From: Clostridia bacterium
Lineage (GTDB): Bacteria; Bacillota; Clostridia; Oscillospirales; CAG-272
Direction: 5' to 3'
Assembly (NCBI GenBank): GCA_017461475.1
Contig: JAFTXX010000045.1
Coordinates: forward strand, 1-46,132
DNA length: 46,132 nt
Shown here: one piece after another, positions 36,001-44,800 of the stretch
How the letters are laid out: each line of letters opens with the position of its first letter
Numbering within the stretch: position 1 is the stretch's first letter
The notes under the pieces: model-generated
Database searches by the model: none
The model's input: only the letters and a program-made list of their open reading frames with translations
Told to the model about the DNA's origin: nothing
Translations under genes and position numbers: made by a program

Positions 36001-36340
36001 AAGCGGCATTGACGAGGAAGATTACGATTTCACCTCCGCAGCGCTTAACGTAGAGTACGCAGACGGCGCACTCGGCGGCAACGAGCTCGAAATTTCCGAG
36101 GACTTCTTCGGCTACGAGTACCCCATCTTCGGCGATACCGTTGAAAACATCGGCGAGCCCACCGAGGGCATCCTCGACCAGTTCATCCTCGACACCGTCG
36201 GCATGGAAGTTCTCGTTCCCCTCGCAGACGCAGACAATTACGAGGGCGCAGCAAAAGTCACCGTAGAGCTCAAAATCATGGCAAACTACGATGAAGACAC
36301 CGGCATCCTCACCATGTACGTAGCAAAAATCATCAAATAA
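33086..36340 (+). CDS. SLH-domain surface protein 1 (S-layer-like)
   Basis: Secreted 1084-residue protein, probably a wall-bound surface-layer component. The signal peptide ends near STSAA (residue 27). Three SLH-type modules follow at ~30-195 (SDAVNHLAAIGILKGDENG, AIDYLAGLGFIIGRGNG, YILEAQKLGLTDNIA with LTRAETAQLIWDVL). The remaining ~890 residues are acidic, Asp/Gly/Ala-rich and beta-prone, with no enzymatic motif. AAAAGGAG lies before ATG 33086. It is a tandem paralogue of the next gene along its whole length; for example, ETVKIGGTDYGFGF and GLIFSDNTNKTNK have close counterparts there. It uses GCG and GGC more than its paralogue. Confidence 0.88.
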   Translation: MRNFKRFLSLMLALLMVSGMMVFTTSAASDADYSDAVNHLAAIGILKGDENGNLMLDENVTRYQAALFFVQAITGKTDPSVWNADKSAIFSDVPEYGTAIDYLAGLGFIIGRGNGIYGYHDNITYQDMLVLAVRALGYETEGMNYPYGYILEAQKLGLTDNIASDVAYKDYLTRAETAQLIWDVLGTEIAFIDPLTGDIVYPGKEDESAYGLVVGAGKIQRETYLERAGFADGKLVVTVTEFEEADKDGEVDTVTVNYGGESHTLAAADLGITATTPKIDYLGLPQTLYVDCDAEDFFSKYDIDGDGAKVVFVSTDSLTYVENILDGGAIRYVKPQSGAEYVMLSGVKFATDKYNTVLYTFGEGGWTAGDMSTFAGNFLYDTKEGYIGENSNGAVRYIVRETEEDGKTVKTLHIYYTPYEFGQYFVRNIKDATTSKNADFVTMAKYEATALENLDKEKSNFVEYLVGTSQKVTSATASVSKKNGEKAKSVTLAGEDAQSGDFVFYYYNELDNILTVAQNNGGFKAGQLTGTSAAKETVKIGGTDYGFGFKGAYSADYATYAANQAAIKSAISNFESGYSNVRYVTVDGNVVFVEEYKGENSAADYGFAVVTTDSEIIADLLGVKEEKLSYTADFVLNEDGDVYVAVLNTESGAWELMSLAKFHMNYDAAEAEYAKSGDLGDLAKYVDIAGESYSKYADYVALSEAFLSANIFAVVEQNDGVIELGTTAGAVDSAVISEGLIFSDNTNKTNKIKSDSDESVSAARVTLDGDTVIVIIDGEGNVGVRVGAQKSKFTVNGEARFFAATSDLIVAYFAEPTFLGGFTDASDWGESRAATSSETYYIAFADSSVDVETNGTDADEKYTITVSNLLDLRTLKFVDSVSFGSDKVVSLDLTKALYADENGVVSEAGMTIAEAFAAARALEGEDNDVKYVDIAPENLTFTDSDTASVAGGALNLPNALAGIDAHVVTINASGIDEEDYDFTSAALNVEYADGALGGNELEISEDFFGYEYPIFGDTVENIGEPTEGILDQFILDTVGMEVLVPLADADNYEGAAKVTVELKIMANYDEDTGILTMYVAKIIK

Positions 36341-36374
36341 CAAAGAAGGAAGGCGCAAGCCTTCCTTCTTTGTT
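36339..36374 (+). terminator. Terminator of SLH gene 1
   Basis: AACAAAGAAGGAAGGC-gcaa-GCCTTCCTTCTTTGTT, a perfect 16-bp stem that includes the end of the stop codon. Confidence 0.85.
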
Positions 36375-36397
36375 ATGTTAAATCTCTCACCAACTTC

Positions 36398-36472
36398 GTA
36401 GGGGCGATTATTAATCGCCCGCATGTAAAACATCTACGCCCTGCAAAACGGGCGAATGCTATTCGCCCCTAC
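36398..36472. repeat. RPT-A copy 12
   Basis: Left arm is standard, right arm is GGGCGAAT-gct-ATTCGCCCC. The right arm no longer pairs fully with the left but still folds on itself. Confidence 0.9.
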
Positions 36473-36521
36473 AGATTTGTGCGTATATGTGACTGTCAGT
36501 GTATAAATTCACCACAAACCC

Positions 36522-36596
36522 GTAGGGGCGATTATTAATCGCCCGCATGTAAAACATCTAAGCCCTGCAAAACGGGCGAATGCTATTCGCCCCTAC
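36522..36596. repeat. RPT-A copy 13
   Basis: Same right-arm variant as copy 12, 49 bases further on. The spacer between them (GCGTATATGTGACTGTCAGT) recurs between copies 14 and 15. Confidence 0.9.
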
Positions 36597-36728
36597 GGAT
36601 TTGTGTGGTTTCCCGTGCAAAAACTTACTTTTTTACTTGCATTTCTTACAAAAACACCCCATTTCTTACAAAAATATTTTTTAAACACTATTTAATATTA
36701 CATTTTGATTACAACTCCAAAAAATGAC

Positions 36729-36757
36729 TTGCATATTTTTTCCTTATATCGTAAGAT
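36729..36757 (+). promoter_or_regulatory. Promoter of SLH gene 2
   Basis: TTGCAT 36729-36734 and TAAGAT 36752-36757, spacing 17 bases. A stem ATATCGC (36776-36782)/GCGATAT (36801-36807) lies near the predicted 5' end of the transcript. Apart from these and RPT-A copies, 36375-36841 is empty. Confidence 0.5.
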
Positions 36758-36841
36758 AGCATCAGGATAAAACCAATATCGCTACAACCATTGCGTAAGG
36801 GCGATATCCAAAAAATTTCTTTTTGAAAAGGAGAACACATC

Positions 36842-39800
36842 ATGAGAAATCTTAAGAAGTTTCTCGCACTCGTTCTCGCAACAATGATGCTCCTCAGCGT
36901 AGCAGTTATCTCTACTAGCGCAGCTAGCACTGATGCTGATTACACCGAGGCTGCTCAGCGTCTTGCAGCTCTTCAGGTAATGAAGGGTAATGAGAACGGC
37001 GACCTCATGCTCGATAACGGCGTTACCCGTTACCAGGCAGCACTCTTCTTTGTTCAGGCGCTCACCGGTGAAACCGAGACCGCTACCTGGAACTCCACCA
37101 AGAACAGTGCATACTTCGGCGATGTTGTTGAATACGGCACCGCAATCGACTACGCTTACGGCATCGGCCTTATCCTCGGCCGCGGCAACGGCGTATACGG
37201 CTACAACGACGCTATTCTTTACCAGGATATGCTCGTAATGGCAGTACGTGCTCTCGGTTATGAAACCGATGACATGAGCTACCCCTACGGCTACATCCTC
37301 GCTGCTCAGAAGCTCGGTCTTACTGAGAACGTAGCACTCGTTGACTACAAGGCAGCTCTTACCCGTGGCGAGACCGCTCAGATCATCTGGGATATGCTCG
37401 ACACCGAAGTAGCAGTTACCGACCCCATCACCGACAAGATCCTTTACCCCGGTGAAGTTGGTCTTACCGATGTTCTTCTCGGTCAGAACGGCGAAACCGT
37501 TACTGAGAGAGAGACCCTTATGGAGTCCTCTGACCTCGCAGGCGACAAGATCACTGCTTACGTAGTTGAGTTCACCGAAGCTGACGAAGACGATGAAGAC
37601 TCTGTTGACACCGTTACTCTCGTTTCCGGCGACCTTGACGAAGTTGTCGAAATCGCTGCTGCAGACCTCGGCATCACCGTTGACACTCCCGCTGTATCTT
37701 ACATGGGCCTTGCTCTTGAAGTTTACATCGACGTTGACGCTGCTGACTTCGACCAGGCTGCTTACGACGACGGCGACGCTGCACTCGTATTCGCTACTCA
37801 GCCCACTTACGAAGCAGTTCTCAACCTCGGCGACGGCAATGTTAAGTTCGTAGCTAACGAAAATGACGGATCCAAGTCTTACTTCAACTTCAACGGCACC
37901 AAGCTCGCTGTAGGCAAGTATGTACTCAGCGTTGCAGTATTTGTTGACGGCATCTGGACTTGGAACGAAGATGTTACTGAAGAAACTCTCGCTGACATCT
38001 TCGCATATGACGATGATGAATATGTAAACACTTATAACCAGTACGCAAGCATTTCTTACAACGTAACTGACACTACTCTTGTAGATGAAGAAGGCAACGA
38101 ATACACTCTCGTAGACGTTCTCTACACTCCTCTCTCCTTCGGTCAGTACAACGTTCGCGAAGTAAATGACACCGAGTACACCGTAATCGGCGTATACAAC
38201 AGCACCACTAAGGAAAACCTCGACGAAGAAGATTCCTACTTCTGGGAATACCTCCTTGCTGAAACCGGTCTTTCCAGCACTTACATCACTTCTTCCACCA
38301 AGAACATTTCCAAGACCAAGGGCGAACTTTCTCAGACTGTTACCCTCGCAGGCGCTCCTGTTGAAGCAGGCGACTTCATGTTCTATGCTTACAACGGCAC
38401 TGACAACATCCTCACCGTTGCTATGAACTGCGGCACCTTCGAAACCGGCAGACTTACTGCTAAGAACACCTCTAAGGAAACCGTTAAGATCGGCGGCACC
38501 AACTATGAGTTCGGCTTTGCTGCAGGCGTAGCTACCTCCATGCCTTCCGCTTGGGACAACTACGCTGCTGATCTCCAGACCACTTACATTGGCGCTCTCG
38601 AAGCAGGCAAGGACAACGTTAAGTACCTCCTCGTAGACGGCAAGATCGTTTACATGGAACCCGCTTCCGAAACCACCAACAACTCTGTATATGACTTCGC
38701 AGTTATCACTATCGATGCTGAGATCATGGCAGACCTTCTCGACATGTCCGATGCTAAGTACGCAAACGCTCTCGTTGGTGTAACCGACGCTGAAGCAGGC
38801 GTATATGTAGACGACAACGGCTACATGGCAGTTGCTATGATGAACAAGACCACCGGTGAGTGGGAACTCGCTTCCGTTAAGGCTGTAGAACTTGACTACG
38901 ACGCTGAGGAAGACGAATTCGACACCACTGCTGATCCTGCAACTCTCGCAAGCTATGTTGACATGTTCAACTCTCCTTCCGACTACAACAAGTACGGCAA
39001 CTACGCTGCAGCTATGGATGTTGTTAACGAAGTAGTTGTTGCAGTTGTTGACGAAGATGACGGTGTTTACACCATCGCTTCCAACGCATACGGCGAAGAT
39101 GATTCCTTCTTCGTAACCGGTACTACTACCGAAGGTATCCTCTTCTCTGACAACAACGCTAAGACCAATGCTCTTACCGCTGATGACGAGATCGACGCAG
39201 AGCGCGTAACCGTAAACGCTGACACTGTTATCATCGTTATCGATGAAGAAGGCAACGTTGGTTCTCGCGTAGGCGTTCAGGGCGCAGACAACTCTTTCGT
39301 AGGCGAAGGTAAAGTTCTTGCAGCTTCCTCCGACCTCATCGTTCTCTGGGCTACCACTTCTACCACCGATGTACTTGACTGGAACGACGCAGCTACTTCC
39401 AGCAGCGACGAGACATGGTACATCACCACTGTTGACACCGGTGTTGAACTCGAAAACACTTCTGATGATGATGACGCAGTTTATGTAGTTACCATCACCA
39501 ACGTTATCAACCTCAAGACCCTTGAAGTTGTTGACGCTATCACCTGCGAAGTAGAAGAGTCTGACGATCCTCTCACCACCATCGAGGGCGCAGGCACTGT
39601 AATCTACCAGAAGGGTGAAACCATTGAAGAAGCTGAAGAGACCCTCATTGAGGCTCTTGAAGCATGCGCAGACGCTAATGAAGACAAGATCGACTACGTA
39701 GCAGTTGACGTTGATGACATCGACTTCGTAAACGCTGACACTATCACCGTTGCTGAGCTTATCGGCGAAGACGGCATGACCGCTGGCGAAGCAGTTGACG

Positions 39801-40192
39801 TAAACGTTAAGGTTATCACCGTTAACAACGTTGTTGACGCTGACGATTACGACTTCTCCAACGTAGTTCTCAACGAGCTCTACGATGAAGAGGCTGACGA
39901 AGACAGCATCGGCTCTACCATGATCACCCTTGGCGATGCAAAGGTTGAGTACTGGTTCTACGAAATCGACGGCGAGCTTGTTGAAGAAATCACCGAGCCC
40001 ACCGACGGTATCTTCGATAACTGGGTAATCGCTAACAACGGCGCTGAAATCCTCGTTCCTGAAGCAGGCGCTAAGAACTTCGACGATGCAATCACTTGCA
40101 CCGTTGACCTCGAAGCAGTTGCTGCATACGAAGACGGCGTTGTATACATCACCGTATACAAGACCATCAACCAGGTTGTAGTTGCTGACTAA
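36842..40192 (+). CDS. SLH-domain surface protein 2 (S-layer-like, highly expressed type)
   Basis: Secreted 1116-residue paralogue of the preceding protein. The signal peptide ends near STSAAS. Three SLH-type modules occupy ~30-190 (YTEAAQRLAALQVMKGNENG, AIDYAYGIGLILGRGNG, LTRGETAQIIWDMLDT). The long acidic remainder has no catalytic motif. Codon use is strongly restricted (GCT/GCA, GTT/GTA, AAC, GAC, TAC, AAG; few GCG) compared with its neighbours, the pattern of a very highly expressed gene. This makes it the better candidate for the main S-layer subunit. AAAAGGAG lies before ATG 36842. A UUCG-loop terminator follows the stop. Confidence 0.88.
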   Translation: MRNLKKFLALVLATMMLLSVAVISTSAASTDADYTEAAQRLAALQVMKGNENGDLMLDNGVTRYQAALFFVQALTGETETATWNSTKNSAYFGDVVEYGTAIDYAYGIGLILGRGNGVYGYNDAILYQDMLVMAVRALGYETDDMSYPYGYILAAQKLGLTENVALVDYKAALTRGETAQIIWDMLDTEVAVTDPITDKILYPGEVGLTDVLLGQNGETVTERETLMESSDLAGDKITAYVVEFTEADEDDEDSVDTVTLVSGDLDEVVEIAAADLGITVDTPAVSYMGLALEVYIDVDAADFDQAAYDDGDAALVFATQPTYEAVLNLGDGNVKFVANENDGSKSYFNFNGTKLAVGKYVLSVAVFVDGIWTWNEDVTEETLADIFAYDDDEYVNTYNQYASISYNVTDTTLVDEEGNEYTLVDVLYTPLSFGQYNVREVNDTEYTVIGVYNSTTKENLDEEDSYFWEYLLAETGLSSTYITSSTKNISKTKGELSQTVTLAGAPVEAGDFMFYAYNGTDNILTVAMNCGTFETGRLTAKNTSKETVKIGGTNYEFGFAAGVATSMPSAWDNYAADLQTTYIGALEAGKDNVKYLLVDGKIVYMEPASETTNNSVYDFAVITIDAEIMADLLDMSDAKYANALVGVTDAEAGVYVDDNGYMAVAMMNKTTGEWELASVKAVELDYDAEEDEFDTTADPATLASYVDMFNSPSDYNKYGNYAAAMDVVNEVVVAVVDEDDGVYTIASNAYGEDDSFFVTGTTTEGILFSDNNAKTNALTADDEIDAERVTVNADTVIIVIDEEGNVGSRVGVQGADNSFVGEGKVLAASSDLIVLWATTSTTDVLDWNDAATSSSDETWYITTVDTGVELENTSDDDDAVYVVTITNVINLKTLEVVDAITCEVEESDDPLTTIEGAGTVIYQKGETIEEAEETLIEALEACADANEDKIDYVAVDVDDIDFVNADTITVAELIGEDGMTAGEAVDVNVKVITVNNVVDADDYDFSNVVLNELYDEEADEDSIGSTMITLGDAKVEYWFYEIDGELVEEITEPTDGIFDNWVIANNGAEILVPEAGAKNFDDAITCTVDLEAVAAYEDGVVYITVYKTINQVVVAD

Positions 40193-40210
40193 TTCAGTCA
40201 AAACAAAATA

Positions 40211-40240
40211 AAAAAGGAAGACTTCGGTCTTCCTTTTTTG
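40211..40240 (+). terminator. Terminator of SLH gene 2 with UUCG loop
   Basis: AAAAAAGGAAGAC-ttcg-GTCTTCCTTTTTT; the C(UUCG)G tetraloop gives an exceptionally stable hairpin. Confidence 0.9.
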
Positions 40241-40266
40241 TTTTGTGTATTTTTCCCACAAATTTC

Positions 40267-40340
40267 GTGTGGCGATTTCAGGTTGCCCGCTTGTCGGGCA
40301 TCTAATCCCTGCAAAACGGGCGAATGCTATTCGCCCCTAC
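40267..40340. repeat. RPT-A copy 14, degenerate left arm
   Basis: Left arm decayed to GTGTGGCGATTTCAGGTTGC; right arm GGGCGAATGCTATTCGCCCC is intact. Confidence 0.8.
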
Positions 40341-40389
40341 GGATTTGTGCGTATATGTGACTGTCAGTGTATAAATTACCCCCAACCTC

Positions 40390-40464
40390 GTAGGGGCGAT
40401 TATCAATCGCCCGCTTGTATAACATCTACGCTTTGCAAAACGGGCGAATACTATTCGCCCCTAC
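40390..40464. repeat. RPT-A copy 15
   Basis: Left arm GATTATCAATC, right arm GGGCGAATACTATTCGCCCC. With copy 14 and the shared spacer it mirrors the copy 12-13 pair after SLH gene 1. Confidence 0.9.
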
Positions 40465-40500
40465 GGATTTGTGCGTGTCATTATGCGTATTATATGAAAC

Positions 40501-40528
40501 AAAAAATCCCGCCAAGGCGGGATTTTTT
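40501..40528. terminator. Terminator of the DUF2238-like gene (bidirectional)
   Basis: AAAAAATCCCGCC-aa-GGCGGGATTTTTT ends just before the minus-strand stop at 40530. Confidence 0.85.
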
Positions 40529-40529
40529 G

Positions 40530-41351
40530 CTATTCCTCTTTCTTTTTCTCTATCTTCAAACCTTGGACAATACTTGAACCTTTGCTTTTGCCTTTGTACT
40601 TGGAATAAAAATAACCGATAACCGAGAACACTGCGGCGCCGATGAAGTTTACTATCAAATCTTTCATCGTATCAAACAAACCGATATCGAGGTAACCGCC
40701 AACGCCCAGGCTTTCGCCGTTTATTACTACGTCTATTATGCCGTCAATTATCACGGGGTCGTTTTTGCCGTTAGGATTGAGCGCAACTGAGGAGATATAG
40801 TCAAGCACCATGTCTTTTTGCATATCCGTACGCAAGAGGCAGTCCGCGCCGAACTCAAAGAATTCCCACAAAACGCCTATCGTCATCGAAAAACAGAACG
40901 AAACCATCGCCACAAAGAACGGTGACAACTTAAAATTGAATCTGTCGCTTCGGTTAAGTAAGTCGATAAGCGAAAGTCCCATTGCCGCGGCAAGGAAACC
41001 TGTCGTTATGTGGAGCATCGTGTCCCAAATCGGGATTTTTACATAGTATTCCGCGAGTTCTCCGAGGATTTCGGCGGCAAAGATGAACACCAGCACTATT
41101 ATTTCGAGCGCGGTCGGCAGTTCAACTTTGAATGTTTTTTGAACAAACGCGGGTAGCAGAAACAGTATCAGCGTGAATACGCACAGCATAGCGCTTTCGT
41201 AACTTCCGTTGAGGAACAGCAGTACAGCAATCGCTATGACTATGGTACGAAGTATGATGTATAGTAAGAAGGATAGCTTGTTCGTCCTGTATTCCTGAAT
41301 CATAGCACGATAAAAGTCGCGCACTTTATGGTTTTTTTCTTTCTTTTTCAT
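40530..41351 (-). CDS. Integral membrane protein, DUF2238/YjdF-like
   Basis: A 273-residue membrane protein of unknown function. Several hydrophobic segments are visible (LSFLLYIILRTIVIAIAVLL, SAMLCVFTLILFLLPAF, ALEIIVLVFIFAAEILGEL). The segment WDTMLHITTGFLAAAMGLSL and the motif GVLWEFFEFGAD resemble DUF2238 (YjdF) membrane proteins. The ends are charged: a lysine-rich N-terminus and a C-terminal tail EKKKEE. I choose ATG 41351, because AAGGAGG lies about 8-14 bases upstream; an in-frame upstream ATG at 41417 has no ribosome site. It is a single gene convergent with SLH gene 2. Confidence 0.7.
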   Translation of the reverse strand: MKKKEKNHKVRDFYRAMIQEYRTNKLSFLLYIILRTIVIAIAVLLFLNGSYESAMLCVFTLILFLLPAFVQKTFKVELPTALEIIVLVFIFAAEILGELAEYYVKIPIWDTMLHITTGFLAAAMGLSLIDLLNRSDRFNFKLSPFFVAMVSFCFSMTIGVLWEFFEFGADCLLRTDMQKDMVLDYISSVALNPNGKNDPVIIDGIIDVVINGESLGVGGYLDIGLFDTMKDLIVNFIGAAVFSVIGYFYSKYKGKSKGSSIVQGLKIEKKKEE

Positions 41352-41484
41352 TTTTTCGCCTCCTTGTTTATTATTATACTCAATATCATGCCCCGTAGCA
41401 AGGATAAAATAACGCACATACCTGTATGGGCTATAAAATCGGTTAAATTAATGTTTATGCGAGTAATCGCGACGCACTAACATT

Positions 41485-41505
41485 GTAGGGGACGTCGTCC
41501 CCTAC
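41485..41505. repeat. RPT-E copy 2 (perfect 21-base palindrome)
   Basis: GTAGGGGACG-t-CGTCCCCTAC; related to 2858-2884. Confidence 0.7.
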
Positions 41506-41553
41506 AAATTAGATTGATATTGTCGTAACATAAACATTTTTTCACAACTGTAT

Positions 41554-41590
41554 CACAAAGTGCAAAAAAGTATTACTTTGTGCAAAAAAG
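41554..41590. promoter_or_regulatory. Possible operator upstream of the adhesin gene
   Basis: Inverted repeat CACAAAGT (41554-41561)/ACTTTGTG (41575-41582) overlaps direct repeats GTGCAAAAAAG at 41560-41570 and 41580-41590, 33 bases upstream of the -35 box. Confidence 0.4.
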
Positions 41591-41622
41591 ACATCAGATG
41601 CCCCAAACGGGCACTTGGGTTG

Positions 41623-41651
41623 TTGACTTTGCCCAAAGCATCTAATATAAT
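41623..41651 (+). promoter_or_regulatory. Sigma-A promoter of the large adhesin gene
   Basis: TTGACT 41623-41628 and TATAAT 41646-41651, spacing 17 bases. AGATGC (41596-41601) and GCATCT (41638-41643) flank the -35 as an inverted pair. Confidence 0.8.
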
Positions 41652-41657
41652 GCAAAT

Positions 41658-41765
41658 ATAGGGTCGCAAAGGCGCGAAGTTTCCTAAAATAAAACAAATT
41701 GTTTCTCAAAGTACAAAAATTTAAAAAATTTTTAAAAATCTTTGGTCTTGTAGCCGCGCCTTTTG
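41658..41765 (+). promoter_or_regulatory. Structured 5' leader (riboswitch-like) of the adhesin gene
   Basis: Starting close to the predicted transcript start, GGGTCGCAAAGGCGCG leads into a 9-bp helix AAAGGCGCG (41668-41676) with CGCGCCTTT (41755-41763) that closes a ~78-base AT-rich domain containing TTTCCTAAAAT and TTTGGTCTTGTAGCC. The CGCAAAG and GTAGCC words recall c-di-GMP-I riboswitches, but the GNRA hairpin of that class is missing, so no class is assigned. Confidence 0.35.
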
Positions 41766-41860
41766 TGGGATATTATAAATTTGGATGGAAAAAATACATC
41801 CATTTTTATGTTATTTGTGTACAAATTTTTTGTAAATAATTTTATAAGGGGAAAAGAATC

Positions 41861-44800
41861 ATGAAAAAGAAACTTTTAAGCATTCTGCTCGTACTCTGCA
41901 TGCTTCTCAGCATGTTTCCGATTACTCTCCCTGTCAGCGCGGAAGAAACCGACGCGGACACAGAGACTGTCGCGAACACTGACGAAGTTACGGAAATAGC
42001 GACTGCAGACGCGCTCATAGCCATTATGGGCGACTCGACCAAATGGGCGGGCAGTTACAAACTGACTGCTGATATCGACCTTACAGGTCTCACTCAGTCC
42101 CCCATCGGTAATGCGGACGTTAGTTTTACCGGTACCTTTGACGGTGACGGACATACTGTAAAAGGTCTTGACATCACCGCGGCAGGTTCCGCAGGTCTCT
42201 TCGGCCAGATAAGCGGCGCTACCGTAAAGAACCTCACTGTTGATGGTAAGGTTACCTCTACAGGCGCGGCTACGGGCGGTATCGCCGGCTATATCAAGTC
42301 TTCCGGTACTATTGAAAACTGCGTAAACAAGGTTGCCGTTTCGGGCACCGCACGTGCGGCAGGCTTCGTTGGCTCAGTTGACGCGGGTACAGGCGACATC
42401 CTTATCAAGAACTGTATTAATGAAGGTACTATTACCGGCTCTTCGGAGCATATAGGCGGTATTGTCGGCCGTGTATATGGCTCTACCGCAGGCGGCAGCA
42501 CAAAGATTGACGGCTGTGTAAACAAGGCTGCTGTTACCGGTACACTCAATGTCGGCGGTATCATCGGCCGTTATGATATTCCTTCCATGGCTACAAACGG
42601 CGTTTTCAATGTTGAAAACTGTGCAAACTACGCCGCTATCACCGCTACCACCACTTCTGCCGACGGATCATGCACCGGCGGTATCATCGGTCTTTACACC
42701 AACAATGCAACCGGTGCTACCACTAAGATCAACAACTGCCTGAACACAGGAAATGTTTCTGCAAAGGCGAAGTATGTCGGCGGTATCATCGGTTACTTCC
42801 GTTCCTATCCTGCGCCTCATCCCACCGCAACCGATATCTATGTTACCAACTGTATGAACACCGGCAAGATTTACTGCCCTGTTGATAGCGCGGCAACTGC
42901 CGGTATCATCGGTACAGGTAACCCTAAAACGGGTGGTTACACCGTTTCAGGTAACTACAACAGCGGCTCGGTTGTAAACAATAACGATACATACGAGGCT
43001 GCTATCATCGCAGCAATCAGCACTGCTTCTGTAGTAACTAACAACTACGCGCTTGACCTCGGCGAAACCCACGGTGTAACTTCTTACGTTACCATGGTCA
43101 CCACCGACAACTACGCAAGCGCGGCTACTTTCAACGCTCTTTCTGCCGATTACTGGATCTTCACCGACAAGGGTCCCGAACTTGATACATTCCATGAGCA
43201 CGACCTCGATGCGAAGTATGTTGCGGTTGAGGGCGGACACGCTACATCCTGCTACTGTAACGATGCTGCCACCATCGGCACCACCGAGGACCACGTTATG
43301 GTTGACGGCACTTGCTCTGTTTGCGGCGCCGCTGACTGTACACATGCAACCACCGAGGATGTTATCACCCTCGCTCCCACATGTCTTGCAACCGGTTACA
43401 AGAACGTAGTTTGTACCGCCGGTTGCGGAGGAATCGTTGAAAAAGACGTTGTTGTTGAAATCGACAAAAACAATCACGAAGAGGGAATCGCCATTTCCTA
43501 CGATGCGGACAACGGCTGCATTCTCTACACTCACACCTGCTGCGGCGTTAACGTATATGAGGACTGGACTGTAGGCACCGACATTTATGTTGCCACCACA
43601 GGTACCGTTCTTGATGAAGACACTGTTGTTATTGAAAGCGACATCGGTCTTTCCGCCGATACAGCATTTGCTTCTTTGGACGACGCTATGAGTTACGCGG
43701 CGGCAGTTGCCGAGACGGGCGCTGATGCTATCACACTCCACATCGTTGACAAGGCAACCCTCACACAGAACATCTATACCCCCGACGGCGTAGAGTTTAA
43801 AATTACCGGCGGCGAACTCGCTTACGCATCTAACAATAAGGTTCTCTATGCGGGCGGCAAACTGACTGTTGAAAATATCAAACTTACCGCAAGCGGTGCG
43901 TCTTACATCGTTGCTCAGAACAACCCCGTTGTTATCGGCGAAGGTGTTACCACAAACTCTGATTCCACCACATATAAGTGGTACCTCATCGGCGGCAAAA
44001 ACACCGACGCAGTTGACGGCACACTCGCAGGTGACGTCACCGTTCGTTCGGGCGCATGGCACCTTATCACAGGCGGTAACCGTTTCTCGGCTGTCGCAAG
44101 CACGGGTACCGTTAAGATGACTCTCGGTACTGTAAATGATAAAGACACGCTTACCGTAAATCAGATTACTCCCTTTGGCACAAACGGCGGCAACCTCAGT
44201 GCCGACTCCACCTCTACCATTATTGTTGACGGCAAGGTCGACATTACCACGCTTTACGCGTGCATGTTCCCCAATACTGAAAACGGCGCTAACTTCATCG
44301 GCGACGCATACACCTACTATGTAGACCTCGTTCTTAAAGAGGGCGCGGACATCACCACACTTACCGCAATTAACAATGTTGCTGCATCCGCTACCGCGGT
44401 ATGGACTGTATATGCGGATCAGAGAAATGAAAACGCAGTTGCCGACGCGGCTCTCTTCGCAGGCAACGGCAGCAACATCACCGTAACACAGAGCACCTAC
44501 GCGGTTTACTGCGTAAATAAACTTGACGGTCACGTTGACGCAAACGAAGATAAACTTTGCGACGAGTGCGGCAGTTCCACTGATTGCAACCACGTCAATG
44601 TTACCACTAAGACCGTTACTGCTTCGACTTGCAGCACACAGGGTACAGCAAACGTCGTTTGCTTGGACTGCGGTGCAACAGTAGGAACCGAAACTCTTGC
44701 GCTTGATGAGAACAACCACGAAAACACCAACTACGTCTGGTCCGAGAACGCCGAGACCGGCGCATACGAAGTTCTTTGCTCGGGTTGCGGCGCGGCTCTC

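Noticed and set aside
36782-40261. A 1159-codon open frame on the minus strand opposite SLH gene 2
   Set aside because: It mirrors the real gene: restricted codons on the plus strand remove stop codons from the opposite frame. The product is low-complexity (V, S, C, N rich), has no domain and no ribosome site.
41658-41765. Firm call of a c-di-GMP-I riboswitch
   Set aside because: CGCAAAG and GTAGCC are present, but the GNRA-capped first hairpin and the pairing order of the class are not; kept as a structured leader only.
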